Shown here: one piece after another, positions 1-6,645 of the stretch
Position numbering within the stretch: position 1 is the first letter of the stretch
How the letters are laid out: every line of letters begins with the position of its first letter
Origin: Vulcanimicrobiia bacterium
Lineage (GTDB): Bacteria > Eremiobacterota > Eremiobacteria > Baltobacterales > Baltobacteraceae
Assembly (NCBI GenBank): GCA_024281135.1
Contig: JAMXLG010000326.1
Location: 1 to 10,126 of the forward strand
DNA: 10,126 bases
Direction: 5' to 3'
The notes under the pieces: model-generated
Databases searched by the model: none
Told to the model about the DNA's origin: nothing
Seen by the model: the letters and a program-made list of their open reading frames with translations, nothing else
Translations under genes and position numbers: made by a program

Positions 1-234
1 GAACTCTATCCGCTGCTTCCGGCCGGCGGACGCGACGGAACGCTGAAACACTATCACTTTCAATTAGCCCGGGTGCGGGCGAAGACGGGACACTTGAGCG
101 ATGCCGATTCGCTTGCGGGATACGTCGATACGAAACGCCACGGGAGGCTTGCCTTCGCCTTCATGATCAACGACTCGCTCGGCGATCCCGACGACGCCTA
201 TGTGCACGCGCTCGACAGCTTATCGCAGTATTAG
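1..234 (+). CDS. dacB: D-alanyl-D-alanine carboxypeptidase/endopeptidase, PBP4 (DacB) type, C-terminal part
   Basis: This is the last 77 codons of a gene that starts before the window; it is open from base 1 to the TAG at 232-234. The residues L-P-x-G-G-R-D-G-T-L (about 6-15), followed by V-R-A-K-T-G-H-L-S at 25-33 and S-L-A-G-Y-V, match the end of the penicillin-binding fold of peptidase family S13. K28-T29-G30 is the third active-site motif (KTG), and the following A-F-A-F-M-I-N is the usual terminal beta strand. Family members are periplasmic enzymes that remove the terminal D-Ala from peptidoglycan stem peptides or cut D-Ala-mDAP cross-links. The serine nucleophile (SxxK) and SxN motifs lie upstream and cannot be checked. 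The KTG is followed by H rather than the more common T. The gene ends 18 bases before tldD, so the two are probably co-transcribed. Confidence 0.85.
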   Translation, partial: ELYPLLPAGGRDGTLKHYHFQLARVRAKTGHLSDADSLAGYVDTKRHGRLAFAFMINDSLGDPDDAYVHALDSLSQY

Positions 235-243
235 GGAGAGCCT

Positions 244-249
244 AAGGAG
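244..249 (+). promoter_or_regulatory. Shine-Dalgarno sequence of tldD
   Basis: AAGGAG lies only 3 bases before the ATG at 253, which is a tight spacing. A second purine run (GGGAGAG, 234-240) sits 12 bases upstream of the ATG and could serve instead. Both support 253 as the start, because the upstream gene ends at 234 and no other in-frame start lies between. Confidence 0.6.
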
Positions 250-252
250 TTT

Positions 253-1650
253 ATGCTCGATCAGGACACGCTGAATCGCCTGTTGATGCGCGCGCTGCGG
301 CATGGAGGCGATTTCGCCGATATCTTCTGCGAACGCCGTCGCAGTTACGCGTTTCGCCTGCAAGACGGAAAGATTCACGAAGGTTCGTCCGCGGTAACGC
401 AGGGCGTTGGGATCCGCGTCGTCGTCGGTGAAGCTGCGGGGTATGCGTATTCGGACGACCTTTCGATCGATGCGTTGATGCGCGCAGCCGATGCCGCATC
501 GCTCGTCGCTCGGACCCTTCCGGCCGGCGAAGAGACGCGCATCGAATTGAAGAACGTCGACGTTCCACGTTTGTACGACGAAGAACGAACTTCGCATGCG
601 CCGGCATCGCAGTACGTCGCGTTGCTCGGTCGCGCCGACGTTGCAGCGCGCCGGTACGATCCGCGGATCGCCTCCGTCAACGCACACATCACCGATGAGT
701 TGCAGGACGTGTGGATCGCTTCGAGCGACGGCCGGTTCGTTCACGACCACCGCCCGATGGTTACGCTCGGCGTACAAGCGGTCGCGGCGAGCAATCGCGA
801 ACGCGGCTCAGGCTACGTGGGTGACGGGGGACGCACGTCGATTGCGTTTTATGAAACGAGTACGCCGGAGTCGCTTGCAAATGACGCGGCGCGCATCGCG
901 ACAACGAATCTCGAGGCAATTCCCGCACCGGCGGGCGAGATGGAGATGGTCGTTGGATCGGGAGGCGGCGGCGTGCTGCTGCACGAGGCGGTCGGGCACG
1001 GGCTCGAAAGCGATTTCAACCGTCGCGGAACGTCGCTCTATAGCGGTCGCGTCGGCGAACGCGTGGCAAGTGAATTAGTGACAATCTTCGATGACGGCGA
1101 CATTCCCGACGCGCGCGGTTCGATCGCGGTTGACGACGAAGGCGTGCCGGGACAACACAAAGTGCTTCTGGAGAACGGCGTCTTACGCGGCTACATGCAA
1201 GATACGCTCAACGCGCGATTGATGGGTGCGGAACCGACAGGCAGCGGACGGCGGCAATCGTTCCGCTTTTTGCCGCAGCCGCGCATGTGCAATACATATA
1301 TGCCGAATGGGACGACGAGCGTCGAGGAGATCATTGCATCAACGAAGCGCGGACTGTATGCGAAGTCATTTGCCGGCGGGCAAGTGGAAATCAGCAAGGG
1401 CGATTTCGTCTTCATGGTGGCCGAAGGATATCTGATCGAGGACGGCAAGGTGACGCGTCCGGTGAAGAACGCAACGATCGTGGGGAACGGTCCCGAAGTC
1501 ATGACGAAGGTCACGGCGGTCGGCAATGATAGCCGCCTCGCACGCGGTCACTATACCTGCGGAAAAGGTGGGCAGCATGTTCCCGTAGGCGTCGGAATGC
1601 CGACGGTAAAAATCGCCTCCATCACGGTCGGGGGCACGGAAAATGACTGA
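253..1650 (+). CDS. tldD: Metalloprotease TldD (peptidase U62 family), catalytic subunit
   Basis: This 465-residue protein has the size and features of TldD. The zinc-site motif H244-E245-A-V-G-H249 sits in G-G-V-L-L-H-E-A-V-G-H-G-L-E, after a glycine run. C436, in H-Y-T-C-G-K-G-G-Q near the C-terminus, matches the cysteine known as the third metal ligand in E. coli TldD. The active site therefore looks intact. In E. coli, TldD with TldE forms a heterodimeric protease that degrades unfolded peptides, trims the microcin B17 leader and acts on the CcdA antitoxin. It has no signal peptide, so a cytoplasmic location is expected. It overlaps pmbA by 8 bases (ATGACTGA, 1643-1650), which is typical of translational coupling of two subunits. 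No RiPP precursor or toxin-antitoxin pair is visible nearby, so the natural substrate here is unknown. Confidence 0.95.
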   Translation: MLDQDTLNRLLMRALRHGGDFADIFCERRRSYAFRLQDGKIHEGSSAVTQGVGIRVVVGEAAGYAYSDDLSIDALMRAADAASLVARTLPAGEETRIELKNVDVPRLYDEERTSHAPASQYVALLGRADVAARRYDPRIASVNAHITDELQDVWIASSDGRFVHDHRPMVTLGVQAVAASNRERGSGYVGDGGRTSIAFYETSTPESLANDAARIATTNLEAIPAPAGEMEMVVGSGGGGVLLHEAVGHGLESDFNRRGTSLYSGRVGERVASELVTIFDDGDIPDARGSIAVDDEGVPGQHKVLLENGVLRGYMQDTLNARLMGAEPTGSGRRQSFRFLPQPRMCNTYMPNGTTSVEEIIASTKRGLYAKSFAGGQVEISKGDFVFMVAEGYLIEDGKVTRPVKNATIVGNGPEVMTKVTAVGNDSRLARGHYTCGKGGQHVPVGVGMPTVKIASITVGGTEND

Positions 1651-2974
1651 ACGCGAAACCGTTGAGATTGCGGCAGATGCCGTCACCGCAGCGACGCAAG
1701 TCGGCGCAACCGAAGCGGAAGCGACGGTCTCGCAAGCGCGCCGTTTCCATGTCGAAGCGCGCGATAAAACAATCAGCAAGCTCGAGCAGTCAGTCGGGGC
1801 GACGTTGCACGTCCGCCTCTTCCTCGAAGGACGCCGTGTAACGCTCTCGACATCCGACCTTACACGCGACGGCGTCCATCGAGCGCTGCGCGAAGCGGTC
1901 GAACAGGCCCGCGAAGTTGCTCCCGACACAATTGCGACATTACCCGAGAAATGTTCGGAATTCGAAGGCGACCTCCGGCTCTTCGATGACGCGATCGCGC
2001 AACGCGAAGACGCGCTCAAAGTCGACGACGTGCTTGCGCTGGAGGCCATGGTTCGCGATGCGGATGCACGCGTCGTCAATTCGAGCGGCTCGCATTTTAG
2101 TGACGCCTCGTCAACCACGGCGCTTGCAAATTCGACCGGGTTTTCCGCTGTCTATACCGCGACGCGCGCGTCGCTTTCGAGTGCTCCCGTTGCGCAGCAC
2201 GACGGCGTAAAACGTACAGGACATTACGGCACCGCCGGGCGCTACTTTCGCGATCTCGAGTCAACGGCGACGGTGAGCCGCATCGCCGCGCGCCGCGCTG
2301 TAGAGCTTTTCGGCGCGCGCAAACCGAAAACAGCGCGCATGCCCGTGATCTTCGAACGCGACGTTGCGGCTGCGGTACTTGACGATCTCTTTGCTGCAGT
2401 CAACGGCGGAAACGTGGCGATCGGAAATTCCTGGCTCGCCGAGCGGCTTGGCGAGCGCATCGGCGGCGACTTGATAACGATCGTCGATGATGGAACGCTT
2501 CCGGAGAAACTGGGCAGCTCTCCATTTGACGGCGAAGGCGTTGCAACGCGCAGAACGCCGGTCTTCGAGAGAGGGACGCTTCGATCGTTTCTGTTCGATA
2601 CGTACTACGCGCGCAAGCTCGGCGCGCAGTCGACCGGAAATTCAACCGGCGGGGGAATAGGTCCGAACAACTTCTTCTTGGAGCCGGGAACGCAGACGCT
2701 CGACGAGTTGATCGCGTCGACCAAGGCGGGCGTACTCGTGCTCGATACGATCGGTTTTGCGACCGAGCATGCAACGGGGAACTACAGCCGCGGAGCGCGT
2801 GGTTTTATGATCGAAAATGGCGAGCTCGGTTATCCAATCGACGAGTTCACGATTGCGGGGAATTTCGCCGACATGCTGGCGACGGTCGATGCCGTTGCGA
2901 ACGACCTACGATTCGATTCATCGGTGGTCTCACCGTCCTTTCGAGTGGCGGAGATGACCATCAGCGGGAGTTAA
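1643..2974 (+). CDS. pmbA: TldE/PmbA, non-catalytic partner of TldD
   Basis: This 443-residue protein belongs to the same U62 family as its neighbour but lacks the HExxxH motif; the equivalent stretch reads D-D-L-F-A-A-V-N-G. That is the known state of TldE/PmbA, which forms the heterodimer and helps bind substrate rather than carrying the metal. Family landmarks are I-x-I-V-D-D-G-T-L-P, S-S-P-F-D-G-E-G-V, the G332-N-S-T-G stretch followed by P-N-N-F-F-L-E-P-G, and the C-terminal Y-S-R-G-A-R-G-F-M-I-E-N-G with Y-P-I-D-E-F-T-I-A-G-N. The ATG at 1643 overlaps the end of tldD by 8 bases, which fixes the start by coupling. The malic enzyme starts 6 bases after its stop. Function is inferred from the E. 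coli pair: a cytoplasmic TldD/TldE protease. Confidence 0.93.
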   Translation: MTERETVEIAADAVTAATQVGATEAEATVSQARRFHVEARDKTISKLEQSVGATLHVRLFLEGRRVTLSTSDLTRDGVHRALREAVEQAREVAPDTIATLPEKCSEFEGDLRLFDDAIAQREDALKVDDVLALEAMVRDADARVVNSSGSHFSDASSTTALANSTGFSAVYTATRASLSSAPVAQHDGVKRTGHYGTAGRYFRDLESTATVSRIAARRAVELFGARKPKTARMPVIFERDVAAAVLDDLFAAVNGGNVAIGNSWLAERLGERIGGDLITIVDDGTLPEKLGSSPFDGEGVATRRTPVFERGTLRSFLFDTYYARKLGAQSTGNSTGGGIGPNNFFLEPGTQTLDELIASTKAGVLVLDTIGFATEHATGNYSRGARGFMIENGELGYPIDEFTIAGNFADMLATVDAVANDLRFDSSVVSPSFRVAEMTISGS

Positions 2975-2980
2975 CGACTC

Positions 2981-4423
2981 ATGGCAAGTGTTGCGATCAG
3001 TTTTACGCTCATCATGCGCATCGAAATGCCGAACGAGAACGGCGCATTCGGTACGCTTGCGAATGCAGTCGGCGACGCCGGCGGCGATATCGCGGCGGTC
3101 GATATGCGCTCGGTTTCGAAGACGCGCGTCGTGCGTGACGTGACGATCAACGTCAGCTCCGACGTCATTGCGACGGAAGTGCGTAAGGCCATCGAAAGGC
3201 TCCCGGGCTTCGGCATCATCTCGATTTCGGATTCGACGTTTCTCGCGCATCTCGGCGGCAAGATTCAGGTAGAACCGAAATTACCGGTCAAGACGCGCAA
3301 AGATCTTTCGACCGTCTACACGCCTGGCGTGGCGCGCGTCTCGATGGCAATCGCTGCGGATCCGACGAAAGCGTTTCAACTCTCGATCAAACGCAACACG
3401 GTCGCGGTCGTTTCGGACGGCACGGCCGTCTTAGGACTCGGCGACATCGGTCCGCTGGGTGCCCTTCCGGTGATGGAAGGCAAGGCGATGCTCTTCAAGC
3501 AGTTCGCCGCCATCGATGCATTCCCGATTTGCCTCGATACGAAAGACGTCGACGAAATTGTCGAGACGGTCGTGCGTATCGCGCCCGTCTTCGGCGGAAT
3601 CAACCTCGAAGATATTTCCGCTCCGCGTTGTTTCGAAGTCGAACAACGCTTGATCGAACGGCTCGACATTCCGGTCATGCACGACGATCAGCACGGCACG
3701 GCGGTGGTCATTCTCGCGGCGTTGATCAACGCTGCGCGCGTCGTCAACAAAGACCTGAGCGATCTGCAAGTGGTGGTTTCCGGCAGCGGTGCGGCCGGAA
3801 CCGCAACGATCAAGATGTTGCTGGAAGCCGGCGTGCGCGACGTGATTCCGGTCGATCGAAACGGCGCGCTCAATCGCGAGGATCGCTATGACAACCCGCA
3901 TTGGCGCTGGCTTGCAGAGCATACCAACCGCGAGAACCGCCGAGGCACGCTGGGTCAGGTACTCTCCGGAGCCGACGTCTTCATCGGCGTCTCCGCGCCG
4001 GGTATTTTGGAGCCGGAGGCGATTGCCGCGATGGGACGCGATCCGATCGTCTTTGCGATGGCCAATCCGACGCCGGAGATCATGCCCGACGTAGCGGCTC
4101 CGGTCGCTGCGGTGGTCGCGACAGGGCGTTCGGATTTCCCGAACCAAGTGAATAATTTGCTCGCATTTCCAGGGATTTTTCGCGGGGCGCTGGACGTGCG
4201 AGCCAGCCGTATTACCGAGCGAATGAAAATCGCTGCCGCGTATGCGATTGCCTCCATCGTTACCGACGACGAGCGTAGCGCCGAGTACATCATTCCGAGC
4301 GTTTTCGATCCACGTGTGGTCGACGCGGTCGCGAAGGCCGTCTCTACCGCCGCTGTGGACGAAGGCGTCGCTCGGCGGTCGAGTGTAAAGAATGAGGAAG
4401 AAGAAATCGATACCAAGGTGTAG
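2981..4423 (+). CDS. NAD(P)-dependent malic enzyme with N-terminal ACT domain
   Basis: This protein would oxidatively decarboxylate malate to pyruvate and CO2, linking the TCA cycle to the pyruvate pool. Its 480 residues match the ACT-containing bacterial malic enzymes, such as the Geobacillus type of about 478. Residues about 8-88 form an ACT domain (M-P-N-E-N-G-A-F-G, then G-G-D-I-A-A-V-D), usually a ligand-binding regulatory module. The catalytic domain shows Y113 in V-Y-T-P-G-V, the general-base lysine K168 in V-M-E-G-K-A-M, metal ligands E210-D211 in I-N-L-E-D-I-S-A-P-R, and D235/D236 in M-H-D-D-Q-H-G-T-A. The Rossmann motif G-S-G-A-A-G is at 268-273, and M-A-N-P-T-P-E and N-N-L-L-A-F-P-G follow. 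All key residues are present. NAD versus NADP preference cannot be decided. The ATG at 2981 follows GGGAG (2966-2970) by 10 bases; ATG at 3014 is possible but would clip the first ACT strand. An unusual acidic tail (N-E-E-E-E-I-D-T-K-V) ends the protein. Confidence 0.93.
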   Translation: MASVAISFTLIMRIEMPNENGAFGTLANAVGDAGGDIAAVDMRSVSKTRVVRDVTINVSSDVIATEVRKAIERLPGFGIISISDSTFLAHLGGKIQVEPKLPVKTRKDLSTVYTPGVARVSMAIAADPTKAFQLSIKRNTVAVVSDGTAVLGLGDIGPLGALPVMEGKAMLFKQFAAIDAFPICLDTKDVDEIVETVVRIAPVFGGINLEDISAPRCFEVEQRLIERLDIPVMHDDQHGTAVVILAALINAARVVNKDLSDLQVVVSGSGAAGTATIKMLLEAGVRDVIPVDRNGALNREDRYDNPHWRWLAEHTNRENRRGTLGQVLSGADVFIGVSAPGILEPEAIAAMGRDPIVFAMANPTPEIMPDVAAPVAAVVATGRSDFPNQVNNLLAFPGIFRGALDVRASRITERMKIAAAYAIASIVTDDERSAEYIIPSVFDPRVVDAVAKAVSTAAVDEGVARRSSVKNEEEEIDTKV

Positions 4424-4445
4424 CCCTTTTCGATTCTGCCTTATT

Positions 4446-4451
4446 AAGGAG
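4446..4451 (+). promoter_or_regulatory. Shine-Dalgarno sequence of the response regulator
   Basis: AAGGAG lies 11 bases before the ATG at 4463, slightly long but usable. It overlaps an 11-base odd palindrome, CCTTA-T-TAAGG (4439-4449). The 39-base gap 4424-4462 holds nothing else recognisable: no convincing -10/-35 pair and no terminator hairpin. Confidence 0.5.
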
Positions 4452-4462
4452 CGCAATTTCGT

Positions 4463-5155
4463 ATGGCCCTAGCCCACATGTTGGTTATCGAGGACGACGA
4501 GGACGTCGCCCGCCTCGAGCAGACGGTCCTCGAACGCGCCGGCTACGAGGTGCGCGTTACCGCAAGCGGTGCCGAGGGCCTCGAGTTGGCAGACACATAC
4601 AAGCCTGATGTCGTCATTCTTGACGTCGGACTGCCCGATATTTCTGGACTGGATGTCTGCACATCTCTCTCGAACTCAAATAACGCCTTTATCCTGATGG
4701 TGAGCGGACATTCCCGCGAGCAAGATATTCTGCTCGGTCTTGGTCTCGGCGCCGACGACTACATCACGAAACCGTTCTCCGGCAACGAACTCGTCGCGCG
4801 CGTCGCGTCGTTCTTGCGCCGTCGTGAGAAGTTCGCGCAAAAGAAAGAAGGCGCGAACATCCTCAATCTCGGCAGCGCACAACTGGATCGCGACTTCCAC
4901 ACGCTGTTGAACAATGGCGAAAACGTGGCGCTCACGGCGCTCGAGTTCCGGCTGCTGTGGTTCCTCGGCGAGGCGGAAGGTCGCTTGCTCACGCGTGCAC
5001 AGATTCTCGAACACGTGTGGAATGACACGTCAGGTGTGCCGACGCGCGTGGTCGACGTCCACGTCGCGGCGCTCCGAAAGAAACTCATCGAAGTCAATGC
5101 ACCGCTCGAAATCTCATCCGTTCGCGGAATCGGCTATCGCCTCGACAAGCGATAG
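4463..5155 (+). CDS. OmpR/PhoB-family response regulator (REC plus winged-helix)
   Basis: This is a 230-residue two-component transcription factor with no sensor kinase next to it. The receiver domain (about 5-121) has the acidic pocket E10-D11-D12, the phospho-acceptor D54 in V-V-I-L-D-V-G-L-P-D, S81 at the switch position, and K103 in Y-I-T-K-P-F. It should therefore be phosphorylatable. A short charged linker (about 122-132) leads to an OmpR-type winged helix (about 133-230): L-T-A-L-E-F-R-L-L (157-165), L-L-T-R-A-Q-I-L-E-H-V-W (175-186), the recognition helix around T194-L208 and the wing V-R-G-I-G-Y-R-L (220-227). It would act in the cytoplasm as a phosphorylation-controlled DNA-binding protein. 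Targets are unknown. The adjacent genes are candidates, but no direct repeats of the PhoB type were seen upstream. The kinase is probably encoded elsewhere. Its last 59 bases may overlap the start of the MocR gene. Confidence 0.95.
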   Translation: MALAHMLVIEDDEDVARLEQTVLERAGYEVRVTASGAEGLELADTYKPDVVILDVGLPDISGLDVCTSLSNSNNAFILMVSGHSREQDILLGLGLGADDYITKPFSGNELVARVASFLRRREKFAQKKEGANILNLGSAQLDRDFHTLLNNGENVALTALEFRLLWFLGEAEGRLLTRAQILEHVWNDTSGVPTRVVDVHVAALRKKLIEVNAPLEISSVRGIGYRLDKR

Positions 5156-6599
5156 CGCCTTAGACATTCGCCTCGAAGCGGCGGATGCGCGTCCATTGTA
5201 CGTGCAGCTTGCCGATCAACTCGTCGAGGCGATCGAATCCGAACGCCTTCCTGCCGGTGCGCGATTGCCGGCCATGCGCGATCTAGCACGTGACTTGAGT
5301 TGTGCGCTCGTCACCGTGTCGCAAGCCTATGAGTTACTCGCGGCGCGCGGGCGCGTGATTTCGCGCGTCGGCAAAGGCACGTTCGTCGCTCCACCGCCCG
5401 ATACCGTGACGCCGTTTGCGCGCAGATGGGAACCCGACGTAGGCCGCTTTGCGCGCGCGCAACGTCTTGAAGGCGTGATGGAACAACTCACGCGCGCGAC
5501 CGCGCCCGGTGCCATTACCCTTGCAACCGGACATCCCGCGCCGGAAACGTTTCCGTTGCATGATTTCGGACGCGCGTTTCACCGCACGCTGATGGAAGAT
5601 CCACCGGAAGCCATGCAGTATCGTTCGTCGACGGGCGATGCCGATCTGTGCGACACGCTTGCAGGACTCTTGCGAAATCGCGGCTGTCGGGCGCAGGCGA
5701 GCGACATCATCGTATGCAGCGGCGCACAGCAGGCGGCCGATCTCGTAGCGACGGTGCTTCTCGATGAACGAACAGTTGTCGCAAGTGAGAGCCCGGCTTA
5801 TTCAGGAACGCTCGGCGTTTTCGACGCGCGTGGCGTAACGTATGTCGAAGTACGTAGTGATAGCGACGGCGTTCGCGTCGATGACGTGGAACGCGTTTTC
5901 GCCGAATATCGGCCGCGTTTGTTTTACGTCAATCCGATCGCGCAAAATCCGACAGGTGCAGTTCTGCCGCAGCGCCGGGCCAAGCAGATCGTTTCGCTCG
6001 CGCGTCGCTACGACGTTGTCGTTCTCGAGGATCAGACGGGTTGGCAACTGACGTACGATGCTGCTGCGCCACCGCCGCTCGCGTCCTTCGACACCGACGG
6101 TCGCGTGATTCTGATGGACAGCCTTTCGAAGTCGATCTTTCCAGCGTTACGCATCGGCTATCTCTACGCAAAAGGATCGATTGCCGAAGCGCTCGAGATC
6201 GCGAAAGTCCGAGCGGATGTTTTTACCTCCACGCTGACGCAGCGCGCGCTTTATCGATTCATGGCGTCGCCGGCATACAACCGCCATTTGCGTTCTGCGC
6301 GAGCGTTGTACCGCGACCGTCGCGACGCATTCATGGAAGCGCTGACCGAGGCGCTGCCGTGGGCTGATTTGCGAACCCCGGCAGCGGGAGTAAATGTCTG
6401 GGTGCCGCTGCCGCCTCGCATTTCGACGCAAGCCGCATTCGACGCGTGCGCTCGCGAAGGCGTGCTTGTAATGCCGGCCGACCCGTTTTACCCGACGCGC
6501 AGCGGACCGGCAGCAATTCGCCTTTCCTTCGGTCACATCGACGAAGCTACGGCACGTGAAGCGGTGCGCCGATTGGGGCACGCGCTCTCTGCGATATAG
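5097..6599 (+). CDS. MocR-type regulator: GntR wHTH fused to PLP aminotransferase fold
   Basis: From ATG 5097 the protein has 500 residues, typical for MocR/GabR/PdxR. The GntR winged helix spans about 28-98: P33-L-Y-V-Q-L, L57-P-A-M-R-D-L-A, T73-V-S-Q-A-Y-E-L-L, and the wing G92-K-G-T-F-V-A. A fold-type I aminotransferase domain follows: N284-P-T-G, E311-D312 for the PLP ring nitrogen, K345 in S-L-S-K-S-I-F-P as the Schiff-base lysine, and R475 for the substrate carboxylate. PLP binding is thus expected. Such proteins usually sense an amino acid or a PLP-related ligand and control a nearby operon, but a true aminotransferase (LysN-like) with an HTH cannot be excluded. The start is uncertain. 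No ATG, GTG or TTG lies between 5097 and the HTH; the alternative is a rare ATT at 5166, giving I-R-L-E. The open frame runs upstream to 4914, but that part only shadows the response regulator. Confidence 0.88.
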   Translation: MHRSKSHPFAESAIASTSDSALDIRLEAADARPLYVQLADQLVEAIESERLPAGARLPAMRDLARDLSCALVTVSQAYELLAARGRVISRVGKGTFVAPPPDTVTPFARRWEPDVGRFARAQRLEGVMEQLTRATAPGAITLATGHPAPETFPLHDFGRAFHRTLMEDPPEAMQYRSSTGDADLCDTLAGLLRNRGCRAQASDIIVCSGAQQAADLVATVLLDERTVVASESPAYSGTLGVFDARGVTYVEVRSDSDGVRVDDVERVFAEYRPRLFYVNPIAQNPTGAVLPQRRAKQIVSLARRYDVVVLEDQTGWQLTYDAAAPPPLASFDTDGRVILMDSLSKSIFPALRIGYLYAKGSIAEALEIAKVRADVFTSTLTQRALYRFMASPAYNRHLRSARALYRDRRDAFMEALTEALPWADLRTPAAGVNVWVPLPPRISTQAAFDACAREGVLVMPADPFYPTRSGPAAIRLSFGHIDEATAREAVRRLGHALSAI

Positions 6600-6600
6600 T
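6573..6600 (+). promoter_or_regulatory. Possible weak sigma70-type promoter for the propeller/phosphoesterase gene
   Basis: TTGGGG (6573-6578) and TATAGT (6595-6600) are separated by 16 bases. The -10 matches the consensus at 5 of 6 positions, the -35 only at 3 of 6. It lies over the last codons of the MocR gene and would give a leader of roughly 40 bases to the GTG at 6646. This is sequence resemblance only; the gene may equally be read through from upstream. Confidence 0.2.
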
Positions 6601-6645
6601 CGAAGAGGGAAGGTCTGCTGCCACCGGCGTGAGTAGCCTAATAAG

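Noticed and set aside
1366..2118. Antisense open frame of 250 codons (Ser/Thr/Ala/Arg-rich) over the tldD-pmbA junction
   Set aside because: It lies opposite two well-supported overlapping genes; the composition is that of a complementary frame and no motif is recognised.
4424..4450. CCCTTTT plus CCTTATTAAGG as a terminator or RBS-sequestering hairpin
   Set aside because: The arms are 5 bases with a 1-base loop, which cannot form an RNA hairpin, and the T run precedes rather than follows it.
3431..4456. Long antisense open frame of 341 codons opposite the malic enzyme
   Set aside because: It lies entirely under a confidently identified gene. The translation is rich in Arg, His and Asp with no recognisable domain, as expected from reading the complement of GC-rich codons.
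4914..5096. Possible N-terminal extension of the MocR protein inside the response regulator gene
   Set aside because: The extra 61 residues are Arg/Ser-rich, out of frame with the winged helix of the response regulator, and unlike any MocR N-terminus. The frame is simply open by chance.
6600..6645. Possible terminator between the MocR gene and the propeller gene
   Set aside because: No stable inverted repeat followed by a T run is present in these 46 bases.
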